Counted from the first letter of the stretch, positions 7,884-15,913 are shown. The stretch is 64,000 bases of DNA from Robiginitomaculum sp. (GCA_021776565.1 JAJFFQ010000051.1:1-64000); one strand, 5' to 3'. A program made the numbers and translations. The notes: generated by a model not told the origin, from the sequence alone.

Positions 7884-9919
7884 GCGGGCAAGTGATTTTT
7901 GACCCATTATTGGCACCAATGCTGATTGCCAGCATTTGCGCTGTGCTTTTTCTGCTTATCGGTCTGGCTTTTGGGTTGAAATTACGCGGCAGCTTCATGC
8001 GGGCACTGCTGGTGGTTGCCATAGGCATGGTTTTGGCAAACCCTATCTGGGTTGAGCAGGAAAAAGAGCCGTTAAGCGACGTTGCCGTACTTGTCCACGA
8101 CATGAGCGAAAGTATGACACTGGATGGTCGTGGTCAGCAATCCGAAGCACTGGCGCAAAGCATACGCGAACGCATTGCCACCGATGCCGGGCTTGACCTT
8201 GTAGAAGAAATCATACCGCCATCAGCCGATGGCAGTGCCATTTTTGCTGCCATTCAAAAAGGTATTGCCAAGGCCCCTCCCGGTCGCCTGGCTGGCGTTA
8301 TGCTGCTTAGTGACGGGCTTGCCCATGACCTGCCACTTGGCCGTATGCCCAGTGCGCCGGTTCATGCTATGGTCATCGGTGACCCGAACCACGGAGATCG
8401 AACGTTACGCATTATCAATGCGCCGCGTTATGGTCTGGTTGGCGAAATGGCCGAATTTGTTATCCACATTAAAGATGAAGGGCAAAGCCCGGCCAGTGAT
8501 GCTTTGGTGTCTTTACGCGTTGATGGCGGCACGCCATTTAGTGTGCGGGTTGTCGTTGGCAAGGATGTCAGGGTAACCCTGCCCATTGAAAAGCGCGGCG
8601 ATAATGTGGTCGAAATTGAAGTGGCCCCGGCGCTTGAAGAACTAACCCTGGTTAACAATCGCACGGCGGTCAATGTTAACGGCATACGCGACCGGCTGCG
8701 CGTGCTACTTGTCACTGGCGAGCCGTACGCAGGTGTGCGGGCGTGGCGCAATTTGCTCAAATCCGATCCGGCGGTGGATCTGGTGCATTTCACGATTTTA
8801 AGGCCACCCTTAAAAATAGACCCGACCCCGGTTAATGAAATGGCGCTGATTGCCTTTCCCACGCGCGAGTTGTTCGTTGAAAAACTGGATGGCTTTGATT
8901 TGATTGTTTTTGACCGCTATACTCGCCGTGGTGTATTGCCCATGCTGTATCTGGATAACGTGGCGCGCTATGTGGAAAAAGGCGGAGCACTACTGGTTGT
9001 TGCCGGGCCAGAGTTTGCCGGGCCGTTTTCTCTGGCGCGAACACCGCTGGCCTCGGTATTGCCGGCGCGCTCTTTAAGCACAATAAAGACCCACGCCTTT
9101 CGCCCGGAACTGACCGTGCAGGGCACCCGCCATCCGGTCACCGCCGCTCTGGCACCGTCTTCAAAGACCTGGGGACGTTGGGGGCGACATATCAGCTCAT
9201 CGCTTTTTTCCGGCACGTCGGTGCTTTCTGATGAAGCCGGTGAACCCCTGATGATACTTGATCGGGTGGGCAATGGCCGCGTCGCCATGTTTATGTCCGA
9301 CCACGCCTGGCTGTGGGCGCGTGGTTTTGATGGTGGTGGCCCCCACGCAGAACTGTATCGCCGCCTGTCTCACTGGCTTATGAAAGAACCGGAACTGGAA
9401 GAAGAGGCCTTGCGGGCGCAAATCAAGGACGGGCAATTGCTCATCCGTCAACACACCCTGGCCGATGGGGTTGAACCGGCCCAGGTTACCGGCCCGGATG
9501 GCAAGATCATGACCGTACCCTTGAGCATTGCTGGCCCCGGCCTGTTCACCGGATCCATGCCCGCCAATGCCAGCGGCCTTTATAGCGTACGCGCCGAAAA
9601 ACTGTTGGCGGTGGCCTCTGGCGGGGCCTTGAACCCCAAAGAATACGCCCATCTGATTCCCTCTATCGACGCCCTCAAACCCCTTGTTAGCCAAAGCCGG
9701 GGCGGGGTGTTTTCCATGCGCGCAAATACTGACTTACCCAACATTCGCCGCACCAGCACAAGGGATCGACAGGCCGGGCGTACCTGGATGGGGTTAATGC
9801 GCAATCATGCCTTTGTAGTCACCGGCGAAGAACGCCGCCCGTTATTACCGGCTTTGCTGATTGCATTTATTCTTGTTGCGCTTGCTGGCGGTGCCTGGTG
9901 GCGCGAAGGCCGTAGTTAG
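7880..9919 (+). CDS. vWA/GATase1-like membrane protein, last gene of the MoxR operon
   Basis: A 679-residue membrane protein with two N-terminal helices (LIASICAVLFLLIGLAFGL and ALLVVAIGMVLANPIW) and one C-terminal helix (ALLIAFILVALAGGAWW). After the second helix comes a vWA-like segment with HDMSESM (about residues 74-80), which fits the MIDAS consensus DxSxS. Next are an Ig-like stretch around 190-260 and a glutamine-amidotransferase-like region (LRVLLVTGEPYAGVRAWRN, later GGALLVVAGPEFAGPF). It starts in an ATGA overlap with the DUF4159 gene. By analogy to Bat proteins it may form a periplasm-facing complex energised by MoxR. The partner and physiological role cannot be read from the sequence. 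Confidence 0.8.
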   Translation: MSGQVIFDPLLAPMLIASICAVLFLLIGLAFGLKLRGSFMRALLVVAIGMVLANPIWVEQEKEPLSDVAVLVHDMSESMTLDGRGQQSEALAQSIRERIATDAGLDLVEEIIPPSADGSAIFAAIQKGIAKAPPGRLAGVMLLSDGLAHDLPLGRMPSAPVHAMVIGDPNHGDRTLRIINAPRYGLVGEMAEFVIHIKDEGQSPASDALVSLRVDGGTPFSVRVVVGKDVRVTLPIEKRGDNVVEIEVAPALEELTLVNNRTAVNVNGIRDRLRVLLVTGEPYAGVRAWRNLLKSDPAVDLVHFTILRPPLKIDPTPVNEMALIAFPTRELFVEKLDGFDLIVFDRYTRRGVLPMLYLDNVARYVEKGGALLVVAGPEFAGPFSLARTPLASVLPARSLSTIKTHAFRPELTVQGTRHPVTAALAPSSKTWGRWGRHISSSLFSGTSVLSDEAGEPLMILDRVGNGRVAMFMSDHAWLWARGFDGGGPHAELYRRLSHWLMKEPELEEEALRAQIKDGQLLIRQHTLADGVEPAQVTGPDGKIMTVPLSIAGPGLFTGSMPANASGLYSVRAEKLLAVASGGALNPKEYAHLIPSIDALKPLVSQSRGGVFSMRANTDLPNIRRTSTRDRQAGRTWMGLMRNHAFVVTGEERRPLLPALLIAFILVALAGGAWWREGRS

Positions 9920-9998
9920 TGTGTAACATGAGAAACCTTGAAGTGAAAATGCACTGACGAGCGCAATTTTTCTGAATCGGCGTAGCTAAACAAGCAAG

Positions 9999-10037
9999 CG
10001 TATGATATATTAATATATAGTGATAATTATTCATACG
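9999..10037. promoter_or_regulatory. Nested palindromes, candidate ParD operator
   Basis: Directly upstream of the parD start, CGTATGA (9999-10005) is mirrored by TCATACG (10031-10037). Between them is a perfect 14-base palindrome, ATATATTAATATAT (10005-10018). ParD antitoxins are ribbon-helix-helix proteins that repress their own operon by binding such repeats, so this is the likely autoregulatory site. The AT-rich core probably also contains the -10 region. Operator function is inferred from position and symmetry. Confidence 0.5.
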
Positions 10038-10055
10038 AACTTTGGAGGCAATTTT

Positions 10056-10316
10056 ATGATCAGGCAAAGTATCTCAATCACCGAACGCAACAAAAAATGG
10101 CTCGAAGCCCAGGTTGCCTCTGGCCATTTTGGAAATGAAAGCGAAGTAATCCGCGATATGATCCGCGAGCGTGAATTGCGCGAGCAAGAAACGCCAGATC
10201 CTATTGAATGGTTACGAGCAAAGTTAGCTAAATCCATTGAAAGCGGTATTTCCTACACAGACCCCGCCGATCTTCTTGCAATGTTCAAGGCTGAAATGAA
10301 GCAAGAAAAAGCATGA
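10056..10316 (+). CDS. parD: ParD-like type II antitoxin
   Basis: An antitoxin of 86 residues. The N-terminal ribbon-helix-helix carries the ParD pattern SISITERNKKWLEAQVASG, then FGNESEVIRDMIRERE, with an acidic toxin-binding tail (IEWLRAKLAKSIESGISYTD). The ATG at 10056 follows GGAGG with nine bases' spacing; an upstream in-frame GTG at 10020 lies inside the operator-like palindromes and is rejected. The stop overlaps the parE start (ATGA). The RHH protein both neutralises the toxin and is expected to repress the operon through the palindromes just upstream. Confidence 0.88.
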   Translation: MIRQSISITERNKKWLEAQVASGHFGNESEVIRDMIRERELREQETPDPIEWLRAKLAKSIESGISYTDPADLLAMFKAEMKQEKA

Positions 10317-10606
10317 ATGATTACAGGCTCACGCCAGATGCAGAACAAGACCTACAAAACATTTACGAATGGGGTTTTATGACATTTGGCGAAGATAGTG
10401 CCGACAAGTATCATTTGGGTTTGCTGGATCGCTTTGCAAAAATTGCTGAACACCCCCTGCTCTGTCAGACCGTCGATCATCTTTGTGAAGGCGCACGCCG
10501 TGCCGTTCATGGGAAAAACAGCATCTATTACCAGATTATCGATGATGATCTAAACATCCTGATTATCGGTATTGTAGGCCGACAGGATACAAACAAAAAA
10601 TTGTAA
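10313..10606 (+). CDS. parE: ParE/RelE-superfamily toxin
   Basis: A toxin of 97 residues. It shows the ParE-type beginning YRLTPDAEQDLQNIYEWG, FMTFGEDSADKYHLGLLDRF, the loop LCEGARRAVHGKNSIYYQI and the closing strand ILIIGIVGRQD. ParE toxins usually target DNA gyrase, whereas RelE relatives cleave mRNA. The pairing with a ParD-type RHH antitoxin favours the gyrase class, but the target cannot be proven here. The gene is intact and translationally coupled to parD. The pair sits in an AT-rich pocket between two conserved blocks, consistent with acquisition. Confidence 0.87.
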   Translation: MNDYRLTPDAEQDLQNIYEWGFMTFGEDSADKYHLGLLDRFAKIAEHPLLCQTVDHLCEGARRAVHGKNSIYYQIIDDDLNILIIGIVGRQDTNKKL

Positions 10607-10707
10607 ACTACCTTGTTCATGGCGCTTTTCCTGAATAGAGCACCCAACTTGCTAATAGCCAGAGAGCCGTCTAGTCTTACCCCTAACAATTTTTTGGTAC
10701 CTAATAG

Positions 10708-11061
10708 ATGCAAACAGAGCATACAGAGCAATGTCCCGCGTGCAATAAGTGGATATCTAAGAAAGCTACAGTTTGTCCAAATTGTGCCGAGCCTTTAAAA
10801 TTAGACTGGGTAAAGGTGAGGGAAGCCGAAACGAAAATATTACAAGAACAATTGGAAATAAGTTCAAAACAAGCCAAAAACGGGTGCTTATGGATACTAG
10901 GGATTATTATTGTACTGGCGATAATAGGTTCTATGATGCCGGAACAACGCATGACAGATAGAGAAGAATTTAATAACTCTATCAGAAATTTATGCCGTTC
11001 TACGGGCGGAAAAGATTGTAATAAGAAAATCCCAGATTCTTATTACGACAATGTAAAATAA
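10708..11061 (+). CDS. Zinc-ribbon single-pass membrane protein, unknown function
   Basis: A 117-residue protein with an N-terminal zinc ribbon, CPACNKWISKKATVCPNC (two CPxC knuckles about 12 residues apart). A short charged helix follows (KVREAETKILQEQLEISSKQ), then one transmembrane helix, LWILGIIIVLAIIGSMM, and a polar tail with two cysteines. Proteins with an N-terminal double-CxxC ribbon and a membrane helix are widespread and mostly uncharacterised. The gene is AT-rich and has no functional link to its neighbours (ParDE upstream, a palindromic repeat downstream). The start ATG at 10708 lacks a clear ribosome site. I do not recognise a specific family. Confidence 0.6.
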   Translation: MQTEHTEQCPACNKWISKKATVCPNCAEPLKLDWVKVREAETKILQEQLEISSKQAKNGCLWILGIIIVLAIIGSMMPEQRMTDREEFNNSIRNLCRSTGGKDCNKKIPDSYYDNVK

Positions 11062-11098
11062 GCATGAAAAATTGATTTTCAGCCCCGTATAGCCACTT

Positions 11099-11145
11099 CC
11101 TTCGTCCTTCGAGACGGCCCTGCGGGCCTCCTCAGGATGAGGAAC
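11099..11145. repeat. Dispersed palindromic repeat of the alphaproteobacterial type
   Basis: The stretch contains TCGAGACGGCCCTGCGGGCC, then TCCTCAGGATGAGGA. The inner part folds as GGCCC-TGC-GGGCC, flanked by GAG/CTC, and the outer arms (CCTTCGTCC and GGATGAGG) pair partly. This sequence is very close to a short intergenic palindrome found in many copies in alphaproteobacterial genomes. Only one copy was noticed in this window. It lies between the zinc-ribbon gene and the end of the DUF1178 gene, where it may act as a transcript end structure. Confidence 0.7.
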
Positions 11146-11194
11146 GGGGGAAGAGTAAGAAGCCGGAATTGCGTACAACTAATCGCTAAACACT

Positions 11195-11620
11195 CTAATT
11201 TAGTTTCTTTGGCGGTGTCGGGGCAAAGGCCGGTGGCAGCGGTGCGGCGGGTACGCCTTCTTCTTTCAGGGTTTTGGCTTCATCCCGTGTGGTTTCGCCA
11301 TAAATGGGCTTTTCATCTTTTTCGCCCCGGTGCATGGCTAAAGCCTCATCGGCAAACTTGTCGCCAACATAGTCATGGGTGGAGCGGATTTTTTCGCGCA
11401 CCTTGCCGGCAAAGGCGGCGAAGGCTTGTGCGTCGCTGGCGCTTTGCTTGCGCTTGGTGCCTTTTAATGCCGGCGCCATGATCTGTTTGGTAATGTCATT
11501 GTCTTCGCAAAGCGGGCAGCTGATAAGCGATTTTTTCTTCTGCATGTCAAAATCGTCCGCACTGGAAAACCAGGCCTCGAACTCATGACCAAATGAGCAA
11601 GATAACGCATAACGGATCAT
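11195..11620 (-). CDS. DUF1178 family protein
   Basis: A 141-residue soluble protein of the DUF1178 family. The signature is IRYALSCSFGHEFEAWFSS, followed by ISCPLCEDNDITKQIMAPAL. The N-terminal Cys and the CPLC pair suggest a small zinc-binding module, as in FmdB-like regulators. No function is established. It is translationally coupled to the upstream carbon-nitrogen hydrolase (ATGA overlap) in the run comF-grxC-hydrolase-DUF1178, a gene order conserved in alphaproteobacteria. Confidence 0.85.
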   Translation of the reverse strand: MIRYALSCSFGHEFEAWFSSADDFDMQKKKSLISCPLCEDNDITKQIMAPALKGTKRKQSASDAQAFAAFAGKVREKIRSTHDYVGDKFADEALAMHRGEKDEKPIYGETTRDEAKTLKEEGVPAAPLPPAFAPTPPKKLN

Positions 11621-12444
11621 GACAGGGTAAAGCCCCTGTCATGGGCAAGCGCCGGTATGCGTCGGCGCGCCGTTTCGCATTTTGCCAGATCAAGATCAGC
11701 CATCAACACCCCCGGTTCATCATCGTCCAGCTTGGCTATAACCTCCCCCCATGGATCAATAACCATTGAGTGGCCCCAGGTGCGCCGCCCATCTTCGTGC
11801 ACACCACCTTGCGCCGGGGCCAGCACAAAGGCACCACATTCAATGGCACGGGCGCGCAAAAGAACCTGCCAATGCTTGCGCCCGGTGATCCGGGTAAACG
11901 CGGCAGGAACAGCAAGGACGTTCGCACCGGCCTGGGCCAGCGCGCGGTAAAGTGCCGCAAAGCGCAGATCATAACAAATGCTCAGGCCCAGTGTTGCTGA
12001 TCCGATGCGCGCAGTAACGGCGCGATTGCCCGGCTGGATATGATCGGATTCGCACCAGCTTTCCCGGGTGTTTATATTCACATCAAACAAATGGATTTTA
12101 TCATAGCGCGCAATGATCTCTCCAGCCGGGTTAATCAGGAACGAGCGATTGGCCGCCTGTTGCGCCGATACCTTGATGGCCAGTGATCCCACAAGTAAAA
12201 ATACACCAGTATCACGGGCTGTCTCCATAAAGGCGTTCAAGGCTGGTTCGTTTTTTTCTTCGTTTATGGCCTGTAAATACAGATGGCGATCCGTCTGGAT
12301 CAAATGCGTGTTTTCCGGTGTGCACACAAGCTGCGCACCTTTTTGTGCGGCCTCGCGGATCATGGCGTTGGCATCTTTAATGTTTTGCGCCGGGTTAATG
12401 CCAGAGCGCATTTGCACCAGAGCCGTTCGCAGCCGGTTAGCCAT
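11617..12444 (-). CDS. Carbon-nitrogen hydrolase (nitrilase superfamily, Nit/omega-amidase like)
   Basis: A 275-residue nitrilase-fold amidohydrolase. The catalytic triad is visible: Glu in CTPENTHLI, Lys in ARYDKIHLFDV, Cys in LGLSICYDLRFAALYRALA. It is closest in pattern to Nit1/Nit2 enzymes, which repair deaminated glutathione or hydrolyse omega-amides of 2-oxoacids. Those roles are inferred from the family, and the neighbouring glutaredoxin would fit a glutathione-related task. Start ATG 12444 (MANRLRTALVQ) overlaps the end of grxC by eight bases; an upstream ATG at 12465 is less likely. Confidence 0.88.
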   Translation of the reverse strand: MANRLRTALVQMRSGINPAQNIKDANAMIREAAQKGAQLVCTPENTHLIQTDRHLYLQAINEEKNEPALNAFMETARDTGVFLLVGSLAIKVSAQQAANRSFLINPAGEIIARYDKIHLFDVNINTRESWCESDHIQPGNRAVTARIGSATLGLSICYDLRFAALYRALAQAGANVLAVPAAFTRITGRKHWQVLLRARAIECGAFVLAPAQGGVHEDGRRTWGHSMVIDPWGEVIAKLDDDEPGVLMADLDLAKCETARRRIPALAHDRGFTLS

Positions 12445-12703
12445 TACTGGCCAATATCGCATCAAATTTGCCAGCGCGCTCCAATGCCATCATCTCGTCA
12501 CAGCCGCCAATATGCGTGTTACCAACAAAGATTTGCGGGAAGGTATAGCCACCGCCCGAACGTTCAATCATTTCAGCGCGTTTTTTGGGGCTGAACCCGG
12601 CACTGATTTCCTCAAGTGTAATGTTGGCTTTTGTCCTGAGCAATGACAGCGCCCGAACACAATACGGGCACAGCATTCTTGTATAAATTGTAACTTTGGT
12701 CAT
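12437..12703 (-). CDS. grxC: Glutaredoxin 3
   Basis: A small (88 aa) cytoplasmic dithiol glutaredoxin with active site CPYC (Cys12, Cys15) in MTKVTIYTRMLCPYC, the cis-proline region GGYTFPQIFVG, and the glutathione-binding GGCDEMMAL. It reduces disulfides using glutathione. The ATG at 12703 follows GGAG with suitable spacing. An in-frame start at 12733 would extend into comF and is rejected. It lies 16 bases after comF and overlaps the nitrilase gene. Confidence 0.93.
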   Translation of the reverse strand: MTKVTIYTRMLCPYCVRALSLLRTKANITLEEISAGFSPKKRAEMIERSGGGYTFPQIFVGNTHIGGCDEMMALERAGKFDAILASNG

Positions 12704-12719
12704 GAAACACTCCTGCCTC

Positions 12720-13472
12720 CTATTTAGTGACATCTGTCAGTTTGACAATACGGGCCAGGGTCAGCGCGTTCACTTGTGCGGCACCTGCTGCTAAAAACGG
12801 GCGGGCGCAGGCATCAAGCGTGGCCCCGGTGGTTCGCACATCATCAACAAGAAGGATGTGCGCGCCTTTAATATTATTGCGGTATCGCTCTGGCACCATA
12901 AAGGCACCGGCGACATTGCGTTTACGCGCCCGGGCGTTACGCCCCGCCTGGGTAGGTGTGTTGCGTTTTCTATCCAGAAGCTGTGGGCAAAATTGCAAAT
13001 TTTTCTGTTTTGCCAATGCCCGGCCCAGCAATGCAGACTGGTTAAACCGGCGCTTTATCCGGCGACGCAAGTGCAAGGGTACCGGCACCACAAGCGTTTG
13101 TTCCGCGTATAACGCCTTGCCAGCCCGAGCCATCCATTGCGCCATACGTGCCACACCATCGGTATAACCGCCATGTTTTAGCGCCAGGATCAAGGCCCGG
13201 CTCACATCATTATAAACCAGTGCAGAACGTGTATAGGCAATCCTGGGCATTCTGGCTTCACAAACTCCACAAAGCTGATCTTCAAAACCTGCATATTCAA
13301 ACGGGTGGCCACAGGCGGCACACACCGGCTCGGCAATAAACTCCAGCCCGGCCCACGCTTTGGGTGTTAGGGCGCCCGGCGCATCAACAATTTCTTTTGT
13401 CACCGGGCAGATGGGTGGTAACAACGCATCCAGTACGCTCGTGCCGATGGCCTTGAGGGTATTGCCAACCAT
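12720..13472 (-). CDS. ComF family phosphoribosyltransferase-like protein
   Basis: A 250-residue ComF-family protein. It has the N-terminal zinc-binding segment (CPVTKEIV, then CAACGHPF, CGVCEARMP), a double-basic stretch RRRIKRRFNQSALLGRALA, and the PRPP-binding loop ILLVDDVRTTGATLDACA. ComF proteins take part in DNA uptake in naturally competent bacteria but are found widely in others, where their role is unclear. First gene of the comF-grxC-nitrilase-DUF1178 run and divergent from the methyltransferase gene at 13490; the gap is only 17 bases, so promoters must overlap the coding ends. Confidence 0.9.
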   Translation of the reverse strand: MVGNTLKAIGTSVLDALLPPICPVTKEIVDAPGALTPKAWAGLEFIAEPVCAACGHPFEYAGFEDQLCGVCEARMPRIAYTRSALVYNDVSRALILALKHGGYTDGVARMAQWMARAGKALYAEQTLVVPVPLHLRRRIKRRFNQSALLGRALAKQKNLQFCPQLLDRKRNTPTQAGRNARARKRNVAGAFMVPERYRNNIKGAHILLVDDVRTTGATLDACARPFLAAGAAQVNALTLARIVKLTDVTK

Positions 13473-13489
13473 TATGAGTTTTACTCCTC

Positions 13490-14311
13490 ATGTCCAAAAC
13501 GCAAACTCTGTTTGATTCTGCACGCATTGCCCGCTATCGCGCAAGAGCAAAAAAGTGCAGTGCAGACCATGCTTTTTTACGCGACCGTGTGTTTGGTGAT
13601 ATTCTCTTGCGGCTAGACAGCATCACCCGCACATTCGACCGGGGCGTATTGGTCAGCCCGTTTGCCCTAAATGCGGATACTGCTCCTGATTATCTTGAAC
13701 AAAAACCAGCCCTGCCCGTGCCAACAAAATCATCTTTGGATCTGATCCTTAGCCTGTTGCATTTGCATGTGGATAATTACCTGCCCGCAACTTTGCGCGC
13801 CACCCGCCAAAGCTTGCGCCCGGACGGGCTGTTTTTAGGAGCGATTTTTGGTGAACGCACCTTGCATGAGCTGCGCCATGCCTTGCTCAGTGCAGAAAGT
13901 GAACACGGTGGCGCTCAGGCACGAATCATCCCGTTTGCGGACATTCGGTCTTTGGGTGATCTGATGCAGCGCGCGGGATTTGCTTTGCCGGTTATAGATG
14001 TTGACCGGGTGACGGTGCGCTATTCTTCACTATCCGCCTTGATGCATGATTTGCGCGGCATGGGGGAGAGTAATCCTCTGAGCGGGCCGGTGCGCCCCTT
14101 GCGCCGCGATGTGTTGCTTCGTGCTGAAGAAATTTACCGCCAACACTATGGCGATAAAAAGGGACGCATAGCAGCCAGTTTCGAGATTGTGCACCTGTGC
14201 GGCTGGGCACCCCACGAAAGTCAGCAACAACCGCTAAAGCCCGGTAGTGCGCAAATATCGTTGAGCAACGTTTTAGGGCGTGGCCTGAAACACAAAACAC
14301 CTGAAAAATAA
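13490..14311 (+). CDS. NDUFAF5-like methyltransferase-fold protein with degenerate SAM site
   Basis: A 273-residue protein that matches the alphaproteobacterial relatives of the mitochondrial complex I factor NDUFAF5: N-terminal FDSARIARYRARAKKCSADHAFLRDRVFGDILLRL, SSLDLILSLLHLHVDNYLPATL in place of motif II/III, FLGAIFGERTLHELR, and C-terminal RYSSLSALMHDLRGMGESN. The expected glycine-rich motif I (usually LDLGxGxG) is replaced by FDRGVLVSPFALNAD, with no GxG. Either the cofactor site has diverged or catalysis is lost. It is divergently transcribed from comF and ends four bases before the pilin stop on the other strand. Confidence 0.72.
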   Translation: MSKTQTLFDSARIARYRARAKKCSADHAFLRDRVFGDILLRLDSITRTFDRGVLVSPFALNADTAPDYLEQKPALPVPTKSSLDLILSLLHLHVDNYLPATLRATRQSLRPDGLFLGAIFGERTLHELRHALLSAESEHGGAQARIIPFADIRSLGDLMQRAGFALPVIDVDRVTVRYSSLSALMHDLRGMGESNPLSGPVRPLRRDVLLRAEEIYRQHYGDKKGRIAASFEIVHLCGWAPHESQQQPLKPGSAQISLSNVLGRGLKHKTPEK

Positions 14312-14315
14312 GTGT

Positions 14316-14492
14316 TTAATTGCCCGTAATAGCCTCAGAAACCCTTTGGAACATCGCTTTAATGTTATCGGAAAAAAGCGTTAATGATGTTAGAATAACC
14401 AAAAATATCAAGGCAATGATAAGCGCATATTCAATGGCAGTGGCACCACGATCATCGGTTAAAAACCTGCGTAATAAAAAGCGAATATTCAT
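14316..14492 (-). CDS. Flp/Fap-type pilin, 58 residues
   Basis: A small gene with the full Flp pilin pattern. A basic leader (MNIRFLLRRFLTDDRG) is followed by the processing and packing motif GATAIEYALI, then a long hydrophobic helix, IALIFLVILTSLTLF, and a short tail (SDNIKAMFQRVSEAITGN). A prepilin peptidase of the TadV/CpaA type would cut after Gly16, leaving Glu at +5 of the mature subunit. The ATG overlaps the TGA of mutT (ATGA), so the pilin is translationally coupled to it. No tad/cpa assembly genes are in this window, so the subunit would depend on machinery elsewhere or be a stray paralogue. Confidence 0.88.
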   Translation of the reverse strand: MNIRFLLRRFLTDDRGATAIEYALIIALIFLVILTSLTLFSDNIKAMFQRVSEAITGN

Positions 14493-14893
14493 CGTTTCAA
14501 CCTGTCCCTTATCTCGCCGGCAAGAGGAATATCTGCCGGGGGCATATCAATGCCGTGCATATCCTGCGGGCGAACCCATTTAATCGCCTGCCCTTCGTGC
14601 GGCCTGGCAAACCCATCCCATTGGCGACAAACGAACAACGGCATAAGCAATTGCTGGTCGCCGTGCGTGTGGGTGGCAAAAGCAAAGGGTTGCAGGCACG
14701 TTTCACACGGCTCAATGCCCAGTTCCTCACGCAATTCCCTGACCAAGGCCTGTTCAATGGTTTCACCCTGTTCAACCTTTCCTCCCGGAAATTCCCATAA
14801 CCCCGCATGATCTTTGTCTTGCGGACGTCGGGCAAGAAGCACCCGGCCATCGCGGTCAACAAGCGCACATGCGGCTACCAGTAACAGTTTCAT
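14489..14893 (-). CDS. mutT: MutT-type 8-oxo-dGTP diphosphatase
   Basis: A 134-residue NUDIX hydrolase that removes oxidised 8-oxo-dGTP from the nucleotide pool. The Nudix box runs from GGKVEQGET to ALVRELREELGI (about residues 37-60), preceded by GLWEFPGG. The C-terminal half carries MPLFVCRQWDGFARPHEGQ and IKWVRPQDM, which are typical of MutT. Start ATG 14893 begins KLLLVAACALVDRDGR, as usual. In many alphaproteobacteria mutT lies next to argJ, ppiC and secA; here ppiC and secA are present and argJ is missing. The gene ends in the start codon of the Flp pilin gene. Confidence 0.92.
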   Translation of the reverse strand: MKLLLVAACALVDRDGRVLLARRPQDKDHAGLWEFPGGKVEQGETIEQALVRELREELGIEPCETCLQPFAFATHTHGDQQLLMPLFVCRQWDGFARPHEGQAIKWVRPQDMHGIDMPPADIPLAGEIRDRLKR

Positions 14894-14953
14894 CTGATGC
14901 TACCCAGTTTGAAGCGTTTTATCCCAAAGAGATTAACGCAGCGTTTTGATATG

Positions 14954-15913
14954 TTATTGCGCTGGATCGCCTGAAGGCGTGTCTTCGCTGGCCTCCCCGG
15001 ACAATATTTCGTTTTCCAGATTAATTTGCTCTGCGTCAGAGGCCGGTTTGTCATCACGTTCAACAATGGCAGAAAGCCGCAATTGACTAATCAGCTTTTG
15101 TATTTCGTCAAAAGTCATAAAGCGCACAATACGCGGGCGCATTTCATCAAACCCGGGCGGCGTTTGCGCACGGCGCCCCTCAACCTGAATGACATGCCAG
15201 CCAAATTCAGTTTGCACCGGTTCTGAGACAACCCCTTTGGCAAGGGCAAAGGCCGCATCGGCAAAAGGGGTAACCATGGCATCCTGAGAGAAATACCCAA
15301 GATCACCGCCTTCAAGGCGACTGCCCGGGTCTATGGATTTTTCCAACGCCAGCTTGGCAAAATCTGCACCGCCAGCAAGGGCAGAAACCACCGCATCGGC
15401 CTCTTCTCTGGTTTTTAGCAATATATGCCGTGCATGTACCTCATCGCCAGGCGGGGACAATTTAGCCTGTTCATCATACATGCGCCGGATGGCATCATCT
15501 GTGACCGCTTGTGCAACAGTGTTTTCTACCAGGATGTTGCCCAGTATCCGTTCCCGCACAGCCTGCAAACGGCGCTTCGCTTCACCATCGCGATCCAGCC
15601 CCTGACGCACGGCCTCCAATGCCAGCAAGCGTTGATCCACAAGGTCATCAAGCACCTGCCGGTATATGTTAGAGCCTTTGGGTAATGGATCACCGACCCG
15701 GATCAGTTTTTGCTCAGCGGCTTCACGGGCAATGTCAGAGGCATAAATGGTTGTGCCATTCACCCGGGCTACGGCCTCATCACCAGCACGTTCCAGCGTG
15801 CCGCCAAACCCGTCCCTGCCAGTAGAGCCGCCCGGGCCATTACAGGCACCCAGCCCGAGAACCAGTGCAAGAAGCAAACTCGTGCTTTTGGATAAAGAAG
15901 ATAAATCAGGCAT
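14954..15913 (-). CDS. Parvulin-type peptidyl-prolyl isomerase lipoprotein
   Basis: A 319-residue periplasmic foldase. The signal peptide ends in a lipobox (SLLLALVLGLGAC, cysteine about residue 24). A SurA-like N-terminal helical region contains VARVNGTTIYASDIAREAAEQK. The PpiC parvulin domain shows HARHILLKTREEADAV, DFAKLALEKSIDPGS, GGDLGYFSQDAMVTPFADAAF and FGWHVIQVEGRR. An acidic tail follows. ATG 15913 was chosen because GGAGGG lies six bases upstream. The gene is divergent from secA; ppiC next to secA recurs in alphaproteobacteria, and the combination suits folding of exported proteins. Confidence 0.88.
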   Translation of the reverse strand: MPDLSSLSKSTSLLLALVLGLGACNGPGGSTGRDGFGGTLERAGDEAVARVNGTTIYASDIAREAAEQKLIRVGDPLPKGSNIYRQVLDDLVDQRLLALEAVRQGLDRDGEAKRRLQAVRERILGNILVENTVAQAVTDDAIRRMYDEQAKLSPPGDEVHARHILLKTREEADAVVSALAGGADFAKLALEKSIDPGSRLEGGDLGYFSQDAMVTPFADAAFALAKGVVSEPVQTEFGWHVIQVEGRRAQTPPGFDEMRPRIVRFMTFDEIQKLISQLRLSAIVERDDKPASDAEQINLENEILSGEASEDTPSGDPAQ

